DNA of 10,087 bases from Bordetella sp. (GCA_027450125.1 DAIDKG010000034.1:1-10087); one strand, 5' to 3'. Counted from the first letter of the stretch, positions 1 to 7,163 are shown. The notes: a model not told the origin generated them from the sequence alone. Program-made: numbers and translations.

Positions 1-444
1 TACAAGTTCACGCACGCGGCCCCGGCGCACGACTGGCTGCACCTGGGCGGCGGGGCCATAGGAGGCGGCATGCCGGTCGCAACCGGCGCAGCCATTGGCG
101 CGGGCGGCCAGCGCCGCGTGATCAATCTTCAGGCCGACGGCTCGGCGATGTATACGCTGCAGTCGCTCTGGACCCAGGCGCGCGAACGCCTGCCCGTGAC
201 GACGATTATCATCAGGAACGGCAAGTACAACATCCTGATCGGCGAGTACAAGGGCGTTGGCGCCGTGCCCGGACCCACCGCGATGAGCATGCTGGACCTG
301 GGCAACCCCGATCTGGACTGGGTGCGCCTGGCAGCGGGCATGGGCGTGGCGGGGCGTCGCGCCACCACGCTGGAAGAATGCGCTGACCTGATGGAGAGCA
401 GCTTTTCCCGGCCGGAGCCGTTTTTGATCGAACTGCTTGTCTGA
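1..444 (+). CDS. Thiamine-diphosphate-dependent enzyme, acetolactate synthase large-subunit-like (C-terminal part)
   Basis: The open frame runs in from the first base, so the N-terminal domains lie outside the window. The visible 147 residues are the C-terminal cofactor-binding domain of the acetolactate synthase / benzoylformate decarboxylase superfamily. A glycine-rich stretch (GGAIGGGMPVATGAAIG) is followed by the diphosphate- and Mg-binding block starting ADGSAMYTLQSLWTQARE, closed about 25 residues later by RNGKYN. The family's usual GDG is ADG here; the metal-binding Asp and the downstream Asn are kept. The family uses ThDP to decarboxylate or ligate 2-oxo acids in the cytoplasm. The fragment resembles the stand-alone ALS-like paralogues more than the biosynthetic IlvB, so its substrate cannot be assigned. 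The frame ends with TGA at 442-444, 114 bp before the operator of the next unit. Nothing links it functionally to the sugar genes downstream. Confidence 0.85.
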   Translation, partial: YKFTHAAPAHDWLHLGGGAIGGGMPVATGAAIGAGGQRRVINLQADGSAMYTLQSLWTQARERLPVTTIIIRNGKYNILIGEYKGVGAVPGPTAMSMLDLGNPDLDWVRLAAGMGVAGRRATTLEECADLMESSFSRPEPFLIELLV

Positions 445-458
445 TCGGCGGCTGCGCC

Positions 459-474
459 CAGGGCCTGTCGACAC
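459..474 (+). repeat. Short intergenic repeat, copy 1 (AGGGCCTGTCGACAC)
   Basis: The 15 bases AGGGCCTGTCGACAC (460-474) lie 15 nt after the stop codon of the ThDP enzyme. They recur exactly at 8614-8628, overlapping the zwf stop codon. A degenerate third version, sharing AGGGCCTGT followed by TGCCGACA, lies at 9814-9830 after glk. All three follow 3' gene ends in the + orientation. Function is unknown. It could be a genome-wide intergenic repeat or the end of an insertion-sequence relic. Confidence 0.45.
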
Positions 475-558
475 GAAAACGAGCCGCGTCGGCGCCGTGG
501 TCGCTTGATTCTCATCAACTTTTAGCGGTCTTTTCCGACCCTGTCAGGATAATCCCTT

Positions 559-578
559 AATTGACAGCGCTGTCAATT
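559..578. promoter_or_regulatory. LacI-family operator, copy 1 (upstream of the porin-xylFGH unit)
   Basis: The sequence AATTGACAGCGCTGTCAATT is a perfect 20-bp palindrome centred between 568 and 569. Its even-length symmetry with a central CG is typical of LacI/GalR operators. An 18-bp identical copy lies at 7097-7114, directly beside the lacI-type gene of this window. The site lies 124 bp before the porin start codon. It contains TTGACA (561-566), which fits a -35 element, so a bound repressor would block RNA polymerase. The sequence identity is seen directly; the assignment to the local LacI protein is inferred. Confidence 0.85.
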
Positions 579-589
579 CGGCCGATTCT
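561..589 (+). promoter_or_regulatory. Probable sigma-70 promoter of the porin-xylFGH operon, -35 inside the operator
   Basis: TTGACA (561-566) is a perfect -35 hexamer. Exactly 17 nt later stands GATTCT (584-589), which matches the -10 consensus at 3 of 6 positions, including the important second A and last T. The same pair with the same 17-nt spacing occurs before zwf (7098-7103 and 7121-7126). Transcription would start near 596 and give a leader of roughly 107 nt. An alternative -10, GATAAT (548-553), lies just upstream of the operator but has no good -35. Both arrangements would be repressed by a protein on the operator. Confidence 0.55.
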
Positions 590-685
590 CCTATCCGCGC
601 CGATTTGTGAAGTCAGCGCGGCGCGCGCTACACAAGGCGAGTCAAAAAATAGAGCCCAAGTCCCGCATACGCTGCGGCGGGCCGC

Positions 686-700
686 ACAGTAGGAGACTGT
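686..700 (+). promoter_or_regulatory. Shine-Dalgarno of the porin gene, in the loop of a small hairpin
   Basis: The sequence ACAGTAGGAGACTGT forms a perfect 5-bp stem (686-690 with 696-700) whose loop is exactly the Shine-Dalgarno AGGAG (691-695). It lies 7 nt before ATG 703. This ribosome site decides the porin start codon. Whether the hairpin matters for translation is unknown. Confidence 0.5.
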
Positions 701-702
701 CG

Positions 703-2049
703 ATGGACAACGCAAGTCGGATCCCGCCCCGCACGAGGCAAGCCCGTTTCGCCCGCAGGGCGGCAAGCGCCGCGATCGGCGCGCTCATCCTTGGCTCCAT
801 GGGCGCCTATGCCCATGCCGAGGGCATTACTTCCAGCCCCTACCTGCTGGGCGACTGGGGCGGTTGGCGCACGCGCCTGGCAAACGACGGGGTGTCATTC
901 AACCTGGGCTACACCGGCGAACTGGCGCACAACGTCACCGGCGGCGACAAGCACATAACGCGCTATGCCGATCAGTGGGCGCTGGGTACGACGTTCGACC
1001 TGGACAAGCTGGTCGGCTGGAAGGGCGCGACGTTCCAGACCACGTTCACCGAGCGTAACGGCCGCAACCTGGGCGCCGATGCCAATATCGGCAACAACAT
1101 GCTGCTGCAGGAAGTCTATGGCCGCGGCCAGACCGTGCACCTGACCGACTTCTGGCTGGATCAGAAGCTGTTCGACGACAAGCTGTCGATCAAGCTGGGC
1201 CGCATGACCGTGGGCGAGGATTTCGCCAGCTTCTCCTGCGACTTCCAGAACCTGACCTTCTGCGGATCGCAGCCCGGCAATCTGGTGGGCAGCTACTGGG
1301 TCAACTGGCCGACCAGCCAATGGGCGGCGCGCGCCAGGCTGACGACGTCGAAAGACACCTACGCACAGGTCGGCGTCTACCAGGTCAACCCGAATTACGT
1401 GAACGACGATTATGCGCGCACCTACGGCTGGACCTTGCAGAATCCCAGCGGCACCACCGGCGCGTTGATTCCGCTGGAAGGCGGCTGGACGCCCAAGGTG
1501 AACGGCCTGCCGGGTTCGTACAAGGTCGGCGTCTGGTACAACACGTCCAGCGGCAAGGATCTGTACTACGACGTCAACAACAACTCGCGCGCACAGACGG
1601 GCCTGGCTGCGCTCAGCCACGGCGGCCAGTACGGCGCCTACATCAATTTCCAGCAGCAGATCACGGGCGAGCCCGGAGGGCGCGGCGCCAGCCTGTTCCT
1701 GAACATCTCCCAGGCGGACAGGGCCACCGCGCAGACCGATCGGCAGATCGCCATGGGCGTGCAGTACAAGGGCCCGTTCGGCCGGCCGAACGACAGCATC
1801 GGCTTCGGCATCGGCGCGACGCACAACAACGGCCGCTATGCCAACTATGTCAACCAGCTCAACGCGCTCACCGGCTCGCATACGATCGCCGGCGACGGCT
1901 ACGAGTATGCCAGCGAGGTGTACTACAGCTGGTCGCCCATTCCGTCGATGTTCGTGCGCTTGAATCTGCAGTATGTCGTGCATCCGGGCGGCACGTCGCA
2001 GAACCACAATGCGTTCGTCGTGGGCCTGAAGACCGGCATCGCGTTCTGA
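703..2049 (+). CDS. oprB: OprB-family carbohydrate-selective porin
   Basis: This encodes a 448-residue outer-membrane protein that lets sugars diffuse into the periplasm. The first 39 residues look like a Sec signal peptide: an Arg-rich start, a hydrophobic Ala/Gly/Leu/Ile core, and a likely cleavage after AYAHA. The mature part opens with the OprB hallmark LLGDWGGWRTRLANDGVSF, followed by YTGE. It also has the two-cysteine segment FSCDFQNLTFCGSQPG and ends in phenylalanine (KTGIAF), the usual outer-membrane assembly signal. Start choice: ATG 703 has AGGAG 7 nt upstream and directly precedes the signal peptide. The frame stays open to a GTG at 607, but that would put a 32-residue non-signal extension in front. 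The gene heads the unit with xylFGH, 101 bp upstream of xylF. An OprB next to a sugar ABC importer parallels the glucose uptake locus of Pseudomonas. Glucose is the likely sugar, given glk and zwf nearby, but porin selectivity cannot be read from the sequence. Confidence 0.93.
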   Translation: MDNASRIPPRTRQARFARRAASAAIGALILGSMGAYAHAEGITSSPYLLGDWGGWRTRLANDGVSFNLGYTGELAHNVTGGDKHITRYADQWALGTTFDLDKLVGWKGATFQTTFTERNGRNLGADANIGNNMLLQEVYGRGQTVHLTDFWLDQKLFDDKLSIKLGRMTVGEDFASFSCDFQNLTFCGSQPGNLVGSYWVNWPTSQWAARARLTTSKDTYAQVGVYQVNPNYVNDDYARTYGWTLQNPSGTTGALIPLEGGWTPKVNGLPGSYKVGVWYNTSSGKDLYYDVNNNSRAQTGLAALSHGGQYGAYINFQQQITGEPGGRGASLFLNISQADRATAQTDRQIAMGVQYKGPFGRPNDSIGFGIGATHNNGRYANYVNQLNALTGSHTIAGDGYEYASEVYYSWSPIPSMFVRLNLQYVVHPGGTSQNHNAFVVGLKTGIAF

Positions 2050-2059
2050 TCGAACCAGG

Positions 2060-2088
2060 CCATGCCGTCCGGGATCGGAACGGCATGG
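2060..2088 (+). promoter_or_regulatory. Strong stem-loop between the porin gene and xylF
   Basis: CCATGCCG (2060-2067) pairs with CGGCATGG (2081-2088). Inside it TCCG (2068-2071) pairs with CGGA (2076-2079) around a GGAT loop, with A2080 bulged. That is 12 base pairs in 29 nt, starting 10 nt after the porin stop codon. No U-run follows (ACTCCCCATAC), so it is not a classic intrinsic terminator. It could stabilise the 3' end of the porin message or reduce read-through into xylFGH, so that porin and transporter are made in different amounts. The structure is seen; the role is inferred. Confidence 0.6.
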
Positions 2089-2150
2089 ACTCCCCATACA
2101 AAAATAGGCCCTCCGAAAAAGGCCGACATTCGAATCCCAGGAGACACTCC

Positions 2151-3164
2151 ATGATTTCCCGCGCTTTCAAGATCACCGTCACCGCGCTGGCAACGGCCGC
2201 CGCCCTGTGCGCCGCGCCGGCCTACGCGAGCAAGACCCATCCCGTCATCGGCTTCTCGATCGACGATCTGCGCGTCGAGCGCTGGACCCATGATCGCGAC
2301 TTTTTCGTCGAGGCCGCCAAGAGGCTGGGCGCCACCGTCGACGTGGAATCGGCCAACGCCAACGAATCGCGCCAGATCTCGCAGATTCAGAATCTCATCG
2401 CCCAGGGCGTGGATGCGCTGGTGATCGTGCCGTTCAATTCCAAGGTACTGGGCAACGTGATCGCCAGCGCCCATCGCGCCGGCATCAAGGTGGTGTCCTA
2501 CGATCGCCTGATCCTGGACGCCGCCGTCGACGGCTATGTCTCGTTCGACAACGAGAAGGTCGGCGAAATGCAGGCCCAGGGCGTCGTGAACGCAGCGCCC
2601 AAAGGCAATTACTTCCTCCTGGGCGGCGCCCCCACCGACAACAACGCCCGTCTGCTGCGCCAGGGGCAGATGAAGGTGCTGCAGCCCCTGATCGACAAAG
2701 GCGACATCAAGATCGTCGGCAAACAGTGGACGCCGCAATGGGAGCCGGAAAAGGCCCAGAGCATCATCGAGAACGCCTTGACCGCGAACAACAACAACAT
2801 CCAGGGCATCGTCGCCTCCAATGACGGCACGGCCGGCGGGGCGATTCAGGCCCTCACGGAGCAAAAACTCGAGGGCAAGGTGGCTGTGTCGGGCCAGGAT
2901 GCCGACCTGGCGGGCGTGCGCCGCGTGGTCGCGGGCACCCAGACCATGACGGTCTACAAGCCCCTGCGCGCCCTGGCCACCTCGGCCGCCGAAATGGCCG
3001 TGGATCTGGTCAGGGGCGTCAAGCCGAAGTTCAATACCCAGATCGACAACGGCAAAGAGAAAGTCGACACGTTGCTGCTCAAGCCGATTCTGCTGACCAA
3101 GGACAATGCCGATGTCGTCGTCAAGGACGGCTTCTACACGCACCAGCAGGTCTTCGGCAAATAA
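2151..3164 (+). CDS. xylF: Periplasmic D-xylose-type sugar-binding protein of the ABC importer
   Basis: This encodes a 337-residue periplasmic binding protein that captures a monosaccharide and delivers it to XylGH. A signal peptide covers residues 1-26, with likely cleavage after AYA. The mature protein matches E. coli XylF (about 330 residues) along its whole length as I recall it. Shared segments include [10 protein letters not shown] (36-45), SYDRLI (116-121), [12 protein letters not shown] (131-142), PTDNNARL (161-168), ALTANNNNI (209-217), [14 protein letters not shown] (222-235), SGQDADLAG (247-255) and [11 protein letters not shown] (261-271). Several of these line the sugar pocket in the family. 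ATG 2151 is supported by AGGAGA 6 nt upstream and by the signal peptide. The similarity predicts xylose, but no xylose catabolic gene is present, while glucokinase and glucose-6-phosphate dehydrogenase share its operator. Glucose, or both sugars, is therefore a real alternative. xylG follows after 16 nt. Confidence 0.95.
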   Translation: MISRAFKITVTALATAAALCAAPAYASKTHPVIGFSIDDLRVERWTHDRDFFVEAAKRLGATVDVESANANESRQISQIQNLIAQGVDALVIVPFNSKVLGNVIASAHRAGIKVVSYDRLILDAAVDGYVSFDNEKVGEMQAQGVVNAAPKGNYFLLGGAPTDNNARLLRQGQMKVLQPLIDKGDIKIVGKQWTPQWEPEKAQSIIENALTANNNNIQGIVASNDGTAGGAIQALTEQKLEGKVAVSGQDADLAGVRRVVAGTQTMTVYKPLRALATSAAEMAVDLVRGVKPKFNTQIDNGKEKVDTLLLKPILLTKDNADVVVKDGFYTHQQVFGK

Positions 3165-3180
3165 GCGCAAGGGGCGATCG

Positions 3181-4728
3181 ATGAGCGGCAACGGCTACCT
3201 CCTGGAGATGCGCAATATCGTCAAGGCGTTCTCCGGCGTGCGCGCACTGGACGGCATCAACCTGGCGGTGCGGCCGGGCGAGTGCGTCGGCCTGTGCGGC
3301 GAAAACGGCGCGGGGAAGTCGACCCTGATGAAGGTGCTGTCCGGCGTTTATCCGTACGGCAGCTACGAAGGGGAGATACGCTGGGAGGGGCAGCCGCTGC
3401 GCGCGCATTCGGTGCGCGACAGCGAGAGGCACGGCATCGTCATCATCCACCAGGAATTGATGCTGGTACAGCAGCTCTCGGTCGCCGAGAACGTGTTCCT
3501 CGGCAACGAAATCACGCTGCCGGGCGGGCGCATGAACTACGACGCCATGTACCGCGAGACCGAAAAGCTGCTGGCGCGGCTCAAGCTGTCCGGCATCGAC
3601 GTCACTGCGCCGGTCATGCACTACGGCAGCGGCCACCAGCAACTGTTCGAGATCGCGCGCGCGCTGGCCAAGAACGCGCGACTCTTGATACTGGACGAGC
3701 CGACCTCGTCATTGAGTTCCAAGGAGATCGACGTTCTCCTGGGCATCATCGAGGACCTCAAGCGCGGCGGCGTGGCGTGCATCTACATTTCCCACAAGCT
3801 CGAAGAGGTCGCGCGCGTCTGCGACACCGTGGCGGTGATCCGCGACGGCGCGCAGGTGGGAACGCGCGCGGCGGCGCAGATGAGCGTGGACGACATCATC
3901 GCCCTGATGGTCGGGCGCCGCATGGATTCGCTCTTTCCGCGCATCGAGCACGAGATCGGCGAAGTGGTGCTTCAAGCCCGCAACGTCACGTGCTGGGATG
4001 CGACCAACCCCAGCCGCAAGCGTGTCGACGACGTGTCGCTCAGCGTGCGGCGCGGCGAGATACTGGGCATCGCCGGACTGGTCGGGGCGGGGCGCACGGA
4101 GCTGGTCTCAGCCATTTTCGGCGCCTATCCGGGGCGGTCCTCCTTGTCGTTGACGCTCGAAGGCAAGCCCGTAACGCTCAAGGATCCCAATCGAGCCATC
4201 GCCAGCGGCGTCTGCCTGGTGCCGGAAGACCGCAAGCGCCAGGGCATCGTTCCGCTGATGGGCGTCGGCGACAACATCACCCTGGCTACGCTGCAGGCCT
4301 ATGCGCGCGGCGGCACGGTCGACCGCGACGCCGAGCTGCGAACCGTAAAGGACGCGATCCAGCGGCTGCGGATCAAGGCGGCCAGCCCGATGCTGGCCAT
4401 CGCCGGGCTGTCGGGCGGCAACCAGCAGAAGGCGGTGCTGACCAAGATGATCCTGGCCAAGCCCAAGGTGCTGATTCTCGACGAGCCCACGCGCGGCGTG
4501 GACGTGGGCGCCAAGTACGACATCTACAAACTCATTTTCGAACTCGCGTCCGCGGGCGTGGCCATCATCATGGTCTCTTCCGAGTTGCAGGAGATCCTGG
4601 GCATGAGCGATCGCGTGCTCGTGATCGGAGAAGGCCAGGTACGCGGCGACTTCATCAACCAGGGCCTGACCCAGGAGGACATCCTGGCCGCCGCGCTCAA
4701 CACCCGACAGCAGCCGCGCGCTGCCTGA
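3181..4728 (+). CDS. xylG: Sugar ABC importer ATPase with two nucleotide-binding domains
   Basis: This 515-residue cytoplasmic ATPase powers the importer; E. coli XylG has 513. Domain 1 has Walker [10 protein letters not shown] (40-48), a Q-loop Gln at 91, a degenerate signature YGSGHQQ (148-154), Walker B LLILDEP (168-174) and the H-loop His 205. Domain 2 has a Walker A-like GLVGAGRTE (299-307), in which Arg replaces the catalytic Lys. Its signature is canonical, LSGGNQQ (410-416), and its Walker B LILDEP (431-436) is followed by TRGVDVGAK. The degenerate second P-loop and degenerate first signature are normal for the ribose/xylose (CUT2) ATPases, so they are not damage. ATG 3181 has AAGGGG 6 nt upstream and lies 16 nt after the xylF stop. 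An upstream extension of the frame overlaps xylF and is not needed. Confidence 0.96.
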   Translation: MSGNGYLLEMRNIVKAFSGVRALDGINLAVRPGECVGLCGENGAGKSTLMKVLSGVYPYGSYEGEIRWEGQPLRAHSVRDSERHGIVIIHQELMLVQQLSVAENVFLGNEITLPGGRMNYDAMYRETEKLLARLKLSGIDVTAPVMHYGSGHQQLFEIARALAKNARLLILDEPTSSLSSKEIDVLLGIIEDLKRGGVACIYISHKLEEVARVCDTVAVIRDGAQVGTRAAAQMSVDDIIALMVGRRMDSLFPRIEHEIGEVVLQARNVTCWDATNPSRKRVDDVSLSVRRGEILGIAGLVGAGRTELVSAIFGAYPGRSSLSLTLEGKPVTLKDPNRAIASGVCLVPEDRKRQGIVPLMGVGDNITLATLQAYARGGTVDRDAELRTVKDAIQRLRIKAASPMLAIAGLSGGNQQKAVLTKMILAKPKVLILDEPTRGVDVGAKYDIYKLIFELASAGVAIIMVSSELQEILGMSDRVLVIGEGQVRGDFINQGLTQEDILAAALNTRQQPRAA

Positions 4729-4733
4729 ATCCC

Positions 4734-5936
4734 ATGAACCAATTTCCTACCCCGGCCAATGGCCGCATCATTCCCGCCGCGGGCTCACCGCGCATGGACG
4801 CGCGGCAAATCCAGCTGCTTTTCACGCGCTACAAAATACTCGCCCTGCTGTTCGCGGTAGGGTTGATCTGGCTGTTTTTCTGGAGCCAGACCCACGGCAC
4901 GTTCCTGACGCCGCGCAGCCTGTCCAATCTCTTCCTGCAGATGTCGGTGACAGGCATGCTGGCCTGCGGCATGGTGTTCGTCATCATCGCCGGCGAGATT
5001 GATCTGTCGGTCGGCTCATTGCTGGGCCTGCTGGGCGGACTGGTCGCCATCCTGACCGTCAACCTGCACTGGCCGACCTGGCCCGCGGTCATCGTCGTGC
5101 TGATAGCGGGCACGCTGATCGGCATGCTCAACGGATTCATCACGACGCGCATGCGCATCCCGTCCTTCATCGTCGGCCTGGGCGGCATGCTGGCCTTTCG
5201 CGGCGTGCTGCAATGGAGCACGGATGCCGTGACCATCGCGCCGGTGCCCGATAATTTGGTCGCGATTTCGCAGGGCTTCGTGCCGGTGGAGCTGTCGTGG
5301 TGGCTGGCGGCGCTGGTCGTTGCAGGCGCCTGCTTTTTCACCGTGCGCCGCCGCCGCAACCGTGCGCGCATGCATATCGCGTCCTCGCCCGTCTGGGCCG
5401 ACGCGTTGCGCCTTGCGCTCATCTCGGCCGCCGTGATCGGCTTCGTCGCCGAGCTCAACCGGGCCAACGGCGTGCCGATTCCCGTGATGATCCTGTTGAT
5501 TCTGCTTGCGGTGTTCTCGTACATCGCCATGCAGACCGTGTTCGGCCGCCATGTCTATGCCGTGGGCGGCAATCTGGAAGCCACGCGCCTGTCCGGCGTC
5601 AACGTCAATCGCGTCAAGCTGGCGGTGTTCGCGTTGATGGGCCTGATGTGCGCCTTCGCCGGCATCGTCACCACCGCGCGTTCTGCGGCGGGTTCGCCGT
5701 CGGCCGGCGACGGCGGCGAACTGGATGCGATCTCGGCCTGCTTCATCGGCGGCACATCGATGCGCGGCGGTTCCGGCACGGTCTATGGCGCGCTGATCGG
5801 CGCCCTGGTGATGGCCAGCCTGGACAACGGGATGGAGCAGATGAACGTCGACACGTCCTGGCAGATGATCGTCAAAGGCCTCGTGCTGGTGCTGGCGGTC
5901 TGGGTGGACGTGCTGTCCGGTTCAAGCCGGAACTGA
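4734..5936 (+). CDS. xylH: Sugar ABC importer permease, XylH type
   Basis: This 400-residue inner-membrane permease forms the channel of the importer; E. coli XylH has 393. It is strongly hydrophobic, with about ten predicted membrane segments starting around residue 34. It carries the family block GMVFVIIAGEIDLSVGS (79-95), later GGNLEATRLSGVN and, near the end, GGELDAISACFIGGTS and MASLDNGM, all typical of XylH. ATG 4734 lies 5 nt after the xylG stop, so translational coupling is likely; no clear Shine-Dalgarno is seen. A second in-frame ATG at 4794 would shorten the N-terminus by 20 polar residues and is possible, also without a ribosome site. The gene ends 18 bp from the convergent lacI-type gene, with no obvious terminator in the gap. 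Confidence 0.95.
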   Translation: MNQFPTPANGRIIPAAGSPRMDARQIQLLFTRYKILALLFAVGLIWLFFWSQTHGTFLTPRSLSNLFLQMSVTGMLACGMVFVIIAGEIDLSVGSLLGLLGGLVAILTVNLHWPTWPAVIVVLIAGTLIGMLNGFITTRMRIPSFIVGLGGMLAFRGVLQWSTDAVTIAPVPDNLVAISQGFVPVELSWWLAALVVAGACFFTVRRRRNRARMHIASSPVWADALRLALISAAVIGFVAELNRANGVPIPVMILLILLAVFSYIAMQTVFGRHVYAVGGNLEATRLSGVNVNRVKLAVFALMGLMCAFAGIVTTARSAAGSPSAGDGGELDAISACFIGGTSMRGGSGTVYGALIGALVMASLDNGMEQMNVDTSWQMIVKGLVLVLAVWVDVLSGSSRN

Positions 5937-5954
5937 GCCGGCGCGGTTGCCGTT

Positions 5955-7004
5955 TCACGCCGAGGGCGTGCGCGTCGAGTCGCGGATGACCAGTTCGTAT
6001 TCTAGTATCTCGGTCACCGGGTGGCGCTTCAATCCCGGATGCTGGGGGCGCTGCACGGCGACGATCTGCTCGATCGCCGCATAGGCCATGGCCTGTATGG
6101 GCTGGCGCACCGTCGTCAGGCTGGGCCAGACCTGGCGCGACAAAGGCGTGTCGTCGTAGCCGGCCACCGACAGCGCGCCCGGCACGTCCAGCCCTTGCGC
6201 ATGCGCCGCGTAGAGCACACCGGCGGCCATGTCGTCGTTGCCGGCGAAGATGGCGGTGGGGCGGGGCGTGCGCGCCAGCAAACGTCGCCCGCACTCGATG
6301 CCCGACTCGAAGGCATGCGTGCCCTGTTCTATCAGGTTTTCATCCACGGGCAGGCCGCTTTGCCGCATCGCGTCGCGGTAGCCCGCCAGGCGTTCGTGCG
6401 CGGCGCCGTGATCGGGATGGCCGGACACAAAGCCGATGCGGCGATGACCCAGTCCGATCAGGTGCAGCGTCATGTCGCGGGCGGCCGAGCGGTCGTCCAT
6501 GCTGACGGACATGCCGTGGCGCTGGCGGTCGATGGGAGACAGCCGCACGTAGTCCACGCCGGTCTCGTCCAGCGCCCGGGTCAGGGCCGCCACGTCGCAG
6601 ACTGGCGGCGTCAGGATCATGCCTGCCAGCGCGCGCTGGCGCAGGTTCTGCACGATATGCGCGCTGAGGTCGGGCGCGCGGTAATCGCAGGGCAACAGCA
6701 GCAGGCTGTAATCATAGATGCCGCAGGCTTCGAGCGCGCCGCGCTGCAGATTGACGACGTAGTTGTCGCTGGGATTGTCGTAGACCAGTGCGATGATGTT
6801 TGTGCGTTTGCTCGCCAGGCCGCGTGCGGAGGGGTTGGGCTGGTAGCCCAGCTTCGCCATGGATTCGGCAACCTTCTGGCGGGTTGTCTCGCTGACGTTG
6901 GGCTCGTGATTGAGCACGCGCGAGACCGTCTTGATCGAAACGCCGGCATCCTTGGCGACGTCGTCGACCGTGATGGATCCGGTGGTGATCCTGCTGCTTT
7001 TCAT
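5955..7004 (-). CDS. LacI/GalR-family transcriptional regulator, likely repressor of the sugar module
   Basis: This encodes a 349-residue LacI-family regulator. The N-terminal helix-turn-helix is at about residues 11-32 (ITVDDVAKDAGVSIKTVSRVLN). The hinge helix NPSARGLASKRT (57-68) has the Leu that family members insert into the minor groove. A periplasmic-binding-protein-like effector domain follows, with blocks GLGHRRIGFVSG (184-195), GNDDMAAGVLYAA (255-267), LSVAGYDDTPLS (278-289) and LTTVRQPI (296-303). ATG 7004 is chosen because it starts a normal-length protein just before the DNA-binding domain. The frame continues upstream to 7088 without family similarity, and no Shine-Dalgarno is visible. 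The gene is divergent from zwf, and the shared 159-bp region holds operator copy 2, so autoregulation is likely. The identical operator before the porin makes that operon a second target. The effector is probably a sugar or sugar phosphate, which the sequence does not identify. Confidence 0.93.
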   Translation of the reverse strand: MKSSRITTGSITVDDVAKDAGVSIKTVSRVLNHEPNVSETTRQKVAESMAKLGYQPNPSARGLASKRTNIIALVYDNPSDNYVVNLQRGALEACGIYDYSLLLLPCDYRAPDLSAHIVQNLRQRALAGMILTPPVCDVAALTRALDETGVDYVRLSPIDRQRHGMSVSMDDRSAARDMTLHLIGLGHRRIGFVSGHPDHGAAHERLAGYRDAMRQSGLPVDENLIEQGTHAFESGIECGRRLLARTPRPTAIFAGNDDMAAGVLYAAHAQGLDVPGALSVAGYDDTPLSRQVWPSLTTVRQPIQAMAYAAIEQIVAVQRPQHPGLKRHPVTEILEYELVIRDSTRTPSA

Positions 7005-7083
7005 GAGGCGGATGCAAAAAGAGGGAAGGGCAATTCTAAGGCCAAGGCCTGTGCGGCGTCGCGTGTAGCCCCGGTTCCGGATA

Positions 7084-7113
7084 GGCATAATCTCTGATTG
7101 ACAGCGCTGTCAA
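7084..7113 (-). promoter_or_regulatory. Possible promoter of the lacI-type gene, -35 inside the operator
   Basis: Because the operator is a palindrome, it also reads TTGACA on the minus strand (7113 to 7108). A weak -10, TATGCC (7089 to 7084), follows after 18 nt. Transcription would start near 7077, about 73 nt before the lacI-type ATG. The -10 is poor, so this remains tentative. Confidence 0.3.
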
Positions 7114-7114
7114 T
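7097..7114. promoter_or_regulatory. LacI-family operator, copy 2 (between the lacI-type gene and zwf)
   Basis: ATTGACAGCGCTGTCAAT is a perfect 18-bp palindrome, identical to the core of the site at 559-578. It lies in the divergent region, 92 bp from the repressor start codon and 49 bp from the zwf start codon. One bound repressor could control both directions. Sequence just outside is also similar to copy 1: ATAATC 11-12 nt before TTGACA, and GATTCT 17 nt after it. Confidence 0.87.
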
Positions 7115-7126
7115 TTTAGGGATTCT
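7098..7126 (+). promoter_or_regulatory. Probable sigma-70 promoter of zwf, -35 inside the operator
   Basis: TTGACA (7098-7103), a 17-nt spacer and GATTCT (7121-7126) repeat the arrangement upstream of the porin. The predicted start near 7133 gives a leader of about 30 nt before GTG 7164. An alternative -10, CATAAT (7086-7091), lies just before the operator but lacks a convincing -35. Confidence 0.55.
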
Positions 7127-7163
7127 TGCACCTCTTCATCAAGGAAGCCACAAGGAATACCGG

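Noticed and set aside
299..307. Degenerate second Walker A of XylG as a sign of a damaged gene
   Set aside because: Arg in place of Lys, together with a degenerate first signature, is normal in this sugar ATPase family.
607..702. Upstream GTG start for the porin gene, adding 32 residues
   Set aside because: The extension is not signal-like and has no ribosome site. ATG 703 has AGGAG at good spacing and directly precedes a signal peptide.
895..3191. Long minus-strand open frames opposite the porin and xylF (895-2097 and 1923-3191)
   Set aside because: They mirror the codon structure of GC-rich real genes, show no family similarity, and consist of low-complexity Arg/Ala/Gly/His/Val-rich translations.
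3282..4733. Frame upstream of xylH running through xylG, suggesting a fusion
   Set aside because: The translation is Arg-rich out-of-frame xylG. XylH similarity begins only after ATG 4734.
6021..7097. Long plus-strand open frame opposite the lacI-type gene
   Set aside because: It is the antisense shadow of a clear LacI-family protein, and no domain is recognisable.
7098..7163. TTG start for zwf at 7098
   Set aside because: The TTG is part of the operator and of the presumed -35. GTG 7164 has a good Shine-Dalgarno and gives the normal family N-terminus.
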